NCBI GenBank assembly: GCA_964393895.1
Contig: CAYMWP010000062.1
Location: 1 to 25,917 of the forward strand
Direction: 5' to 3'
DNA: 25,917 nt
DNA from: B4-G1 sp964393895
GTDB taxonomy: Bacteria > Chloroflexota > Anaerolineae > B4-G1
In this document: positions 20,246 through 25,917 of the stretch, one piece after another
Numbering within the stretch: position 1 is the first letter of the stretch
Layout: each line of letters opens with the position of its first letter
Program-made: the position numbers and the translations under genes
The notes under the pieces: generated by a model
Told to the model about the DNA's origin: nothing
The model's database searches: none
Seen by the model: only the letters and a program-made list of their open reading frames with translations

Positions 20246-20315
20246 CGCTTAAGGTGCTGTGCAAAGGCCGTCCAGCGGCTCAACCAAACCGTAAATCGTA
20301 AAACCGGAGGTATAC

Positions 20316-21417
20316 GTGGAAGAACTAGAAATTCGTTTGACGACCCTGAAGGACAAACTGGATCACATCCGGGGGCGTCTTTGACCTGGCTGCCAAAGAG
20401 CAGGAAATCGCCAAACTGGAGAAACGGGCCAGCAAGCCAGACTTTTGGGACGACACTGAGGTGGCCCAGGAGGCGATGCGCCGCCTCTCCGGCTTGCAGG
20501 AGGAAACAGAACTCTGGAACACGCTAGCGCAGCGAGTGCGGGACGCGCTGGAGCTTGCTGCGCTGGAGGACGAAAGCCTGGGAGAGGAGCTGACCACCGA
20601 GACGGACAGACTGGAGCAAGAGATAGAGCGGCTCGAGTTTCACCTGCTCCTCTCCGGGCCTCACGACCGGGAGAGCGCTATTCTGGCGATCCACGCTGGC
20701 GCCGGCGGCACCGACGCCCAGGACTGGGCCGAGATGCTGCTGCGCATGTACCTGCGCTGGGCCGAGTCGCGCGGCTACGCCGCCGAGGTGGTGGACCGCC
20801 TGCCCGGCGAGGAGGCTGGCATCAAGCGGGCCATGGTCGCCGTCTCGGGCGCTTATGCCTACGGCTATGCCCGCGCCGAGCGGGGCGTGCACCGATTGGT
20901 GCGTCTTTCCCCCTTCGACGCCGCCCATCGCCGCCACACCTCCTTCACGCTGGTCGAAGTATGGCCCGACATAGGCGACGACGTCTCGGTGACGATTGAC
21001 CCGAACGACTTGCAGATTGACACCTTCCGCGCCTCGTCGGCCGGCGGGCAGCACATGCAGAAAAACGAGACGGCGGTGCGCATCACTCACCTCCCCACCG
21101 GCATCGTCGTCTCCTGCCAGAACGAGCGCTCCCAGACCCAGAACCGGGAGGTGGCGATGCGCGTGTTGCGAGCGCGCTTGCTCCAACTTGAGGAAGAGAA
21201 ACGGGATGCCGAGATCGCTGAATTAAAAGGGGAACACGTGGACGCCGGCTGGGGCAACCAGATCCGCTCCTACGTGCTGCACCCCTACCAGATGGCTAAG
21301 GACCATCGCACCAACCACGAGACCGGCAACATCCAGGCCGTGCTCGACGGGCGGCTGGACGAGTTTATGGAAGCGTATCTACGCTTTACGATGGGAGACG
21401 GAGAACCAGACACTTGA
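20316..21417 (+). CDS. prfB: Peptide chain release factor 2 (RF2), programmed +1 frameshift
   Basis: RF2 recognises UAA and UGA stop codons and triggers peptide release. The zero frame runs from GTG 20316 (GGAGG 5 bases upstream) for 22 codons to an in-frame TGA at 20382. A +1 shift at CTT joins it to GAC 20383 and 344 further codons, giving 366 residues, essentially the E. coli RF2 length. The RF2 anticodon-like tripeptide SPF is at residues 198-200, and the catalytic GGQ is at 243-245 in SAGGQHMQKNETAVRITHLPTGIVV. C-terminal IRSYVLHPYQMAKDHRT is also typical. The in-frame TGA lets low RF2 raise its own synthesis, as known for the family. It starts an operon with the next three genes. Confidence 0.96.
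20370..20385 (+). promoter_or_regulatory. RF2 programmed +1 ribosomal frameshift site
   Basis: CGGGGGCGTCTTTGAC contains the slippery CTT, the TGA stop followed by C (weak termination context), and the purine-rich internal Shine-Dalgarno-like CGGGGG three bases before CTT. This matches the E. coli arrangement AGGGGGTATCTTTGAC. Confidence 0.95.
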
Positions 21418-21428
21418 GGAGAGGAAAA

Positions 21429-22628
21429 ATGAAAGAGAAAAGATCCAAAGTGAAACCCACGACCTCTAGGACAAAGCGCCCGCTGTCAAAAAAGCCGGCG
21501 GCTACCTCCCGCTCCACCACTACCGGAGCGCGGAAGAAGGGCACTCCTCGGCCCTCGGTGAAGCCCCGCCCTGCCACTACCAGGCCGGCCGCAGGCTCAC
21601 TTGCCGAAGAGACCCAAGCCAAGCTGAACCAACTTCAAGACCAACTGGGCCGGCAACAAGAATCACTGTTGCTGACCAGTGTGCGGGATGACCTGGAGGA
21701 CATCGCGACCGGGCTGACCGTCCTGCCGACCGAGATCGCAGGACTGCGCACGCGGGGCTATGTCTTTCGTAGTTTTTTGGAAAACAAGATCAACGTGCTG
21801 ACCGAGCAATGGGGGGAAACGCACCAGCGCGTATCCCGCGAGGTGAACACCCGCGTGCGAGGGTTGGAGCGGGAGGCCGACGAGGCCGAGGAGGCGATGC
21901 GCCAGGCGATGAGCGGCGGCTCTACCCAGATCGCCCGCGCCGAGTCTGCGATCAAGACGCTTGAGCGCAAGGTGAGCGCAGCCCGGTCGGCCGCCCAGGC
22001 GATGTACGATACAGTCCAGCAGAACGTGCGCCAGACAAAAGCCCAGATCGAACAGATTCGCTGGCTGCTCGACCAGATAGACGAGGCCAGCTTCCAACTC
22101 CACCCGGCCGAGGACCCCGTAGCGGCTTGCAAGGCCCAATACCTGGAGAGAGAAGATGAAGGGCCGGAGGGCGTGCTCTACCTCACCGACGAGCGGTTGA
22201 TCTTTGAACGGAAAGAAAAGGTTGCCACCAAGAAGGTGCTCTTTATCACCACCGAGAAGGAGACTGTCCAGGAATTCATCTTTGACGTTCACATCGGGCA
22301 GGTGGAAGAGGCCACGGCCAGCGACAAGAGGAAATTCCTGAAACGGAAAGAGATGCTAGAGTTGCTCTTTGCCCCCGAGGCCGACCTGAGCGGGGCCACG
22401 CTGCGCCTGATTGACGCCCAGAACGAAGAGTGGGCCCAGTTGATCGGGCGGGTCAAATCTGGCGAGATCGCCAAGGAGCGTACACAGCCCAAGGACGAAG
22501 CAGTGGTGGAGGCCGCCCGCGCCGCTCCCACCAAGTGCCCGACCTGCGGCGCGACCCTCTCGGTCGAGATCGTGCGCGGTATGCGGGAAATCAACTGTGA
22601 GTACTGCGGTTCAGTGATCCGCTTGTAG
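21429..22628 (+). CDS. Uncharacterised protein: basic tail, coiled coil, PH/GRAM-like domain, zinc ribbon
   Basis: I do not recognise this 399-residue protein as a named family. Residues 1 to about 58 are a low-complexity Lys/Arg/Thr/Ser/Pro tail resembling a histone H1-type tail. Residues 60-230 are predicted helical coiled coil. About 231-345 contain PEGVLYLTDERLIFERKEK, which looks like a bacterial PH or GRAM-like fold strand pair. The C-terminus is a zinc ribbon with C370, C373, C390 and C393 (CPTCG...CEYCG). The ATG at 21429 has GAGG upstream; a TTG at 21414 overlapping the prfB stop is less likely. It lies 11 nt after prfB, so it is probably cotranscribed. Nucleic-acid or envelope association is only a guess. 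Confidence 0.85.
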   Translation: MKEKRSKVKPTTSRTKRPLSKKPAATSRSTTTGARKKGTPRPSVKPRPATTRPAAGSLAEETQAKLNQLQDQLGRQQESLLLTSVRDDLEDIATGLTVLPTEIAGLRTRGYVFRSFLENKINVLTEQWGETHQRVSREVNTRVRGLEREADEAEEAMRQAMSGGSTQIARAESAIKTLERKVSAARSAAQAMYDTVQQNVRQTKAQIEQIRWLLDQIDEASFQLHPAEDPVAACKAQYLEREDEGPEGVLYLTDERLIFERKEKVATKKVLFITTEKETVQEFIFDVHIGQVEEATASDKRKFLKRKEMLELLFAPEADLSGATLRLIDAQNEEWAQLIGRVKSGEIAKERTQPKDEAVVEAARAAPTKCPTCGATLSVEIVRGMREINCEYCGSVIRL

Positions 22629-22632
22629 CGCC

Positions 22633-22655
22633 GCGCCGCCGGTTCACGGCGGCGC
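22633..22655 (+). other. Intercistronic hairpin
   Basis: GCGCCGCCG (22633-22641) and CGGCGGCGC (22647-22655) form a perfect 9-bp GC stem with loop GTTCA, 4 nt after the stop of the preceding gene. Without a T-run it is more likely an mRNA-stability or processing hairpin than a terminator. Confidence 0.6.
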
Positions 22656-22715
22656 TGGATGAGAGCGAACCAGCACTGGCTAGAAGAGCCGGTGCACCAC
22701 CAGGAGGTAAAGCAG

Positions 22716-22967
22716 ATGGCAGAGAAACTCGTCGGCAAAGTTGACCACTGGTTCGGCAAGATCGGCGTCGCCGGGGTCGAACTGACAGACACGCTCGCCG
22801 TGGGTGACCGCATCCACTTCCTGGGGCACACGACCGACTTTGAGCAAAAAGTCACTTCAATGCAAATCATGCACCAGGACGTGAGCGAGGCCGGCCCCGG
22901 CGATGACGTGGGCATCAAAGCCCGCTTCCGAGCGCGAGTCGGCGACCGCGTCTACAAAGTAACGTGA
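22716..22967 (+). CDS. Translation elongation factor-like protein (EF-Tu domain 2-like)
   Basis: This 83-residue protein consists of a single translation-factor beta-barrel: MAEKLVGKVDHWFGKIGVAGVELTDTLAVGDRIHFLGHTTDFEQKVTSMQ and on to GDDVGIKARFRARVGDRVYKV. The pattern VGDRI..LGHTTDF and the closing GDDVGIK match the short stand-alone proteins usually annotated as translation elongation factor-like, which lack the GTPase domain. Their role is not established. The ATG at 22716 has AGGAGG (22702-22707) 8 bases upstream; an earlier ATG at 22659 is not preferred. It is 3 nt from tilS, implying coupled expression. Confidence 0.85.
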   Translation: MAEKLVGKVDHWFGKIGVAGVELTDTLAVGDRIHFLGHTTDFEQKVTSMQIMHQDVSEAGPGDDVGIKARFRARVGDRVYKVT

Positions 22968-22970
22968 CCT

Positions 22971-24455
22971 TTGACTGACATACTAAACCAAGTCCAGCAT
23001 ACGATCGAGACACACCACCTGCTCGAACCCGGCGATGGGATCGTCGTCGGTGTTTCCGGCGGGCCGGATTCGGTCTGCCTGCTCCACGTGCTGCTGCGGT
23101 TGCGCGAGCGGCTTGACCTGCGGCTCCACGTGGCCCACCTGCACCACGGCGCGCGCGGGGCCGAGGCCGACGGCGACGCCGAGTTCGTGGCCGCGCTTGC
23201 CGCCGGGTGGGGACTGCCGGTCACGGTCGAGAGACGGGACGTGCCAATGCTGGCAAGCGAACACAAAATGGCTTTTGAGGAGACGGCCCGGCGCGTGCGT
23301 TACGCTTTTCTGGCGCGGGTGGCCGGGGAGACCGGATCGTCCAAGATCGCGGTGGGTCACAACGGGGACGATCAGGCCGAGACGGTGCTGATGCACTTTT
23401 TACGCGGCGCCGGGCTGGCGGGCCTGCGCGGTATGCTGCCCAGCACCCCCATCACCGATTACCGGCTGCTCGAACCCTTTATCCAGTATCCAGTATCCAG
23501 TATCCAGCACCCAGTACTCATCCGCCCTCTCCTGGAGATTCCCCGCGCCGAGATCGAAGCCTACTGCGCCGACCGGGGTCTCGCGCCGCGCTTTGACCGC
23601 TCCAACCTGGACACCACCTACTTTCGCAACCGCTTGCGGCACGAGCTGCTGCCGCTGTTGGAGAGCTACAACCCCAACGTCCGCGCCCGGCTGCGCCACA
23701 CTGCCGAGGTCGTCGCCGCCGACTATGAACTGTTGGCCCAATTGCGGGAGCAGGCCTGGGCTCGAGTGCTGCGAGAGGAGCGCAAAGAGAGCATCACCTT
23801 TGACCTGGCTGGCTGGCAGGCGCTGCCGGTGGCTCTACAGCGGGCCATCCTGCGGCGGGCGACTTACCGGCTGCGGAAAAGCCTGCGCGATGTGGACTTT
23901 TGCCACGTGGAACAGGCCCGGCGGGTGGGATCGAGGGGCAAGACCGGCGCCCAGGCCACGCTGCCGATGGGGCTGGCGCTCACCGTTGACTATGAGACGC
24001 TGAGCGTGGGCGATGCCGATGACCTCGGCCCTCCGCCCGACGAGCCGCTGCTGTGGGGCAGGGAGCCGCTGCCGGTGCGGTCGCCCGGCGCGACGCCCCT
24101 GCCGCAATCGGAGTGGGCGTTGCAGGCGGAGGTGTTGGAAGAGTGGGACGCAACCCCAATCGCTGCCCCCGCCGATCCCTGGATGGCCCACTTTGACGCC
24201 GACGCGCTGGCTGGGCCGCTGGCGCTGCGCCCCCGTCGCCGGGGAGATCGCTTCCGGCCCCAGGGGATGGGTGGACGCAGCGTCAAGTTGAGCGCGTTTA
24301 TGATCAACCTGAAAATCCCCCGCGCCTGGCGTGATCACGTCCCCCTGCTCGTGGCGGGCGGCGAAATCGCGTGGGTGTGCGGCAGGCGCATTGGGGACGA
24401 GTTCGCCGTCGGGCCAGAGACCCAACGAGTGGCGCGGCTGTGGTTCGAGCAGTAG
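22971..24455 (+). CDS. tilS: tRNA(Ile)-lysidine synthase TilS
   Basis: TilS attaches lysine to C34 of the CAU-anticodon tRNA-Ile2, switching it from AUG to AUA decoding. The 494-residue protein has the PP-loop SGGPDS near residue 30, HLHHGARGAEAD, GHNGDDQAETVLMHFLRGAGLAGLRGM and LIRPLLEIPRAEIEAYC. It continues with FDRSNLDTTYFRNRLRHELLPLL, and a TilS C-terminal domain (LALRPRRRGDRFRPQGMGGRSVKLSAFMINLKIPRAWRDHVPLL) completes it. The start is taken as TTG 22971, 3 nt after the previous stop; no better ATG or ribosome binding site is visible. Between GLRGM and LIRPLL there are about 20 extra residues, partly encoded by a heptanucleotide repeat. Confidence 0.94.
   Translation: MTDILNQVQHTIETHHLLEPGDGIVVGVSGGPDSVCLLHVLLRLRERLDLRLHVAHLHHGARGAEADGDAEFVAALAAGWGLPVTVERRDVPMLASEHKMAFEETARRVRYAFLARVAGETGSSKIAVGHNGDDQAETVLMHFLRGAGLAGLRGMLPSTPITDYRLLEPFIQYPVSSIQHPVLIRPLLEIPRAEIEAYCADRGLAPRFDRSNLDTTYFRNRLRHELLPLLESYNPNVRARLRHTAEVVAADYELLAQLREQAWARVLREERKESITFDLAGWQALPVALQRAILRRATYRLRKSLRDVDFCHVEQARRVGSRGKTGAQATLPMGLALTVDYETLSVGDADDLGPPPDEPLLWGREPLPVRSPGATPLPQSEWALQAEVLEEWDATPIAAPADPWMAHFDADALAGPLALRPRRRGDRFRPQGMGGRSVKLSAFMINLKIPRAWRDHVPLLVAGGEIAWVCGRRIGDEFAVGPETQRVARLWFEQ
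23483..23517 (+). repeat. Heptanucleotide tandem repeat inside tilS
   Basis: Three perfect CCAGTAT units are followed by CCAGCAC and CCAGTAC (5 x 7 bp). They encode IQYPVSS/IQHPVLI, a 7-residue period, in the loop between GLRGM and LIRPLL. The unit is the same (in rotation) as the repeat in FemAB-2 at 4369-4403. Confidence 0.7.
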
Positions 24456-24480
24456 GGAGAATTGTCAATTTGTCCTGCGT

Positions 24481-24618
24481 GGTAACTGCTCAACTTGTCA
24501 TTGCGACCTGCCCAGAGCGTAGCGAAGGGAAGCAATCTCGGTTATGTCCAGAGGGGGTTGCTTCGTCGCTCCGCTCCTCGCAATGACAGGGAAGAATTGC
24601 CTTGGCTGAGCAGTTACC
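24481..24618. mobile_element. 138-bp MITE-like element with perfect 12-bp terminal inverted repeats
   Basis: GGTAACTGCTCA (24481-24492) and TGAGCAGTTACC (24607-24618) are perfect inverted ends. Inside, TGTCATTGCGA...GAAGCAATCTC and the inverted GTTGCTTCGTCGCTCCGCTC...CAATGACA form a second nested inverted repeat of a type widespread in bacterial genomes (TCATTGCGAGGAGCGnAGCGACGAAGCAATC). No reading frame and no clear target duplication are visible, so it would be non-autonomous. Confidence 0.65.
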
Positions 24619-24644
24619 CTACGTGAAAGAATGTTGGAGGTAAT

Positions 24645-25688
24645 ATGTTAAACGATAGCGGTCTGAGCGACAGAGCACGCGCGATCCTGTTCTGGTTCAC
24701 CATTGCCATGATTATCGTCGTCGCCATCGCGGCGATCGTCACCATCCTGCGGGCGTGCAGTAACGTTCTGTCACCACCGCTCTCTCCACTGACCATCAGC
24801 CCCGGTGAGATCAGCCTGTGTACCGGCGAGCAACGACGGTTCACCGTTGGGGGCGACGCCGAGGTCGCGTGGGAGACCACGGGGGGCATGGTGAGCGATG
24901 GCGGCCTCTACACCGCCGGCGATGTTCCTGGTGACTATACCGTCACGGCGACCGGCGTTGACGCAGAACAAAAAGTTGAGGCCATCGTGCACGTCGTCGC
25001 TTGCACCCCGCTTCCCACCTCCACTCCCCCTCCCACCCTCGCCCCCACCGACACGCCGACGCAGGAAGCCATCGCTCCCCCGCCTGCCGACCCCCAGGGT
25101 GACGTGGGCGCTTACGAGAACGGCGCGCCGGTGGATGGATTCCCCGCCGGCGTGGACATCAGTTCCACCAGCCTCGGCCCTGACCTGAGCGTATCGCTTC
25201 AGCCCACCGAGGGTGCGCCGGCTGAACTGGCCGGTTGGGCTGCCGAGGGCGAGATGCTGCTGTGGATCGCGCTCCACGAGCCGATTCCCGATCCGCCGCC
25301 GGTGTACATGAACTGGCTCTTTGCTCTGGACGTGGACGGTAACACGGCCACCGGCCGGCCGGCCGGCAGTCGCCGCATCAACCCCGACCTGGGAGACGAG
25401 GCAGTGATAGGCATCAGCTACGATCCGGCCACGGGCGCGTACGAGCCGTATTTCCTCGTCTGGGATGCGACACAGGGGAACTGGGCCACCGGGCCAGAAG
25501 GCATACGCTACTACCTGTCCGACTCGCGCACGGTGGTCGCGCTGGCCCTGCCGCAGGAGACATTCACTCAGGCGGTGGCGCAGACCTCAGGCGTTACGCT
25601 CGCACCCGAGGCTGCAAAGGGCCGGGCGGCGGCGGACTCTTACGTGGGCGAGCAGCGGGTGATAGATTTCTATCCCGCTCTGCCCTGA
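24645..25688 (+). CDS. Membrane-anchored extracellular protein with Ig-like (Big) domain
   Basis: This 347-residue protein of unknown function has one membrane segment (about residues 15-37, ILFWFTIAMIIVVAIAAIVTIL) near the N-terminus. A short bacterial Ig-like domain follows (about 48-120, LTISPGEISLCTGEQRRFTVGG...YTVTATGVDAEQ). Next comes a Thr/Pro linker (LPTSTPPPTLAPTDTPTQ), and then a C-terminal domain (about 150-347) with LFALDVDGNTATGRPAGSRRINPDLGDEAVIGISYDP. That last part resembles secreted beta-sandwich domains but I cannot name it. GGAGG (24636-24640) precedes the ATG at 24645. It is separated from tilS by the MITE-like element, so it may have its own promoter, which I could not identify. 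Confidence 0.8.
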   Translation: MLNDSGLSDRARAILFWFTIAMIIVVAIAAIVTILRACSNVLSPPLSPLTISPGEISLCTGEQRRFTVGGDAEVAWETTGGMVSDGGLYTAGDVPGDYTVTATGVDAEQKVEAIVHVVACTPLPTSTPPPTLAPTDTPTQEAIAPPPADPQGDVGAYENGAPVDGFPAGVDISSTSLGPDLSVSLQPTEGAPAELAGWAAEGEMLLWIALHEPIPDPPPVYMNWLFALDVDGNTATGRPAGSRRINPDLGDEAVIGISYDPATGAYEPYFLVWDATQGNWATGPEGIRYYLSDSRTVVALALPQETFTQAVAQTSGVTLAPEAAKGRAAADSYVGEQRVIDFYPALP

Positions 25689-25814
25689 CTTGAACAGGGC
25701 CGCTTTGCTATCAAGCCAGAACCAAATAGGATGTGTGAATCGCCAAGACCGTGGTGCAACCGTAGGACGGGTTTCTTAGTGCAGCGATGCATAAATTCGT
25801 TCCGCTTTGCGCCG

Positions 25815-25829
25815 GCCCGCACCGCGGGC
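25815..25829. other. Hairpin GCCCGC-ACC-GCGGGC
   Basis: A perfect 6-bp GC stem with a 3-base loop in the 229-bp gene-free end of the window. The flanking text (25819-25854) resembles 16273-16302, suggesting a shared degenerate intergenic element. Confidence 0.4.
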
Positions 25830-25888
25830 TGATTCTCAGCCATAGAAGAGGCGGCGCTAGGCCCACAAATTGGCCGAAAAGTGCCCTA

Positions 25889-25911
25889 ACACCGGCTCTT
25901 TAGGCCGGTGT
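25889..25911. terminator. Hairpin ACACCGGC/GCCGGTGT near the window end
   Basis: ACACCGGC (25889-25896) and GCCGGTGT (25904-25911) form a perfect 8-bp stem with a 7-base loop. No T-run is present within the window, so it may be a terminator without a tail or part of a repeat. Confidence 0.4.
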
Positions 25912-25917
25912 GAGTGT

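Larger units (their letters stand above)
19982..20315 (+). other. Intergenic region between radC and prfB
   Basis: This 334-bp gap contains an inverted copy of the TTGAGGCAnAGCTTTGTTAGGTAGT module (19992-20015), a possible 29-codon small ORF at 20156-20245, and TTGACA (20189-20194) with only poor -10 candidates downstream (GATAAT at 14 bp, TAATCC at 16 bp). I see no confident prfB promoter. Confidence 0.5.

Noticed and set aside
20461..21417. prfB beginning at the internal ATG 20461
   Set aside because: It would remove the N-terminal domain; the upstream GTG plus frameshift site gives the normal RF2 length and the canonical CTT-TGA-C signal.
23483..23517. Tandem repeat as a CRISPR array
   Set aside because: Units are 7 bp with no spacers and lie inside tilS.
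1..25917. tRNA or rRNA genes
   Set aside because: No cloverleaf-type segment with the T-loop GGTTCGAATCC pattern or rRNA core sequence was recognised on either strand by eye; a covariance-model scan would settle it.

Overview
The window reads as chromosomal DNA of a GC-rich bacterium, most likely a member of the Chloroflexota (Anaerolineae-like). This is inferred from RNase J as the mRNA-decay nuclease, a secreted protein ending in a (Y/H)LPLVLKN-type tail, Thr/Pro-rich extracellular linkers, a TIGR01906 membrane protein, an 83-residue EF-Tu-domain-like protein and many intergenic repeats. No rRNA, tRNA, CRISPR array, transposase or phage gene was seen.

Layout. 57-1706 (-): RNase J behind a long leader with a terminator-like hairpin. 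1989-3137 (+): queG, with a promoter placed so that the mRNA should be leaderless. 3263-6257 (-): an operon of a SAM methyltransferase and two tandem FemA/FemB-type aminoacyltransferases (order of transcription: methyltransferase, FemAB-2, FemAB-1). 6297-8906 (-): a DHH/CBS/CBS/tRNA-nucleotidyltransferase fusion. 9029-9517 (-): tadA, leaderless, divergent from 9640-12421 (+), which holds a UPF0316 membrane protein, a membrane-anchored spermidine-synthase-like protein and a TIGR01906 membrane protein. 12778-16101 (+): a large orphan 7TM/PAS/GAF/GAF/PAS histidine kinase. 16541-17887 (+): a secreted SGNH-like plus DUF11 protein. 18033-19019 (-): a threonine dehydratase divergent from radC (19259-19981, +, leaderless). 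20316-24455 (+): prfB with the classical +1 frameshift site, a coiled-coil/PH-like/zinc-ribbon protein, the EF-Tu-domain-like protein and tilS. 24645-25688 (+): a membrane-anchored extracellular protein.

Themes. The gene content is dominated by tRNA and translation: three enzymes act on or near the anticodon wobble base (QueG, TadA, TilS), and there is also a tRNA 3'-end nucleotidyltransferase, RF2 and an elongation-factor-domain protein. The second theme is regulation visible in the DNA. Several near-consensus sigma-70-type promoters can be read. Three of them place transcription start on or within three bases of the start codon, while others drive long leaders with hairpins. The third theme is repeats. 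A modular element sharing GTTGGGCGAGGTCTCnGACC occurs upstream of the histidine kinase, at its 3' end and in the threonine dehydratase leader. A companion module (TTGAGGCAnAGCTTT) occurs three times. A 138-bp element with perfect 12-bp terminal inverted repeats follows tilS. A degenerate heptanucleotide repeat lies inside two unrelated coding regions. The strongest candidates for something undescribed are the promoter-linked leader repeat, the RNase J leader attenuator and the 399-residue protein between prfB and the EF-like gene.
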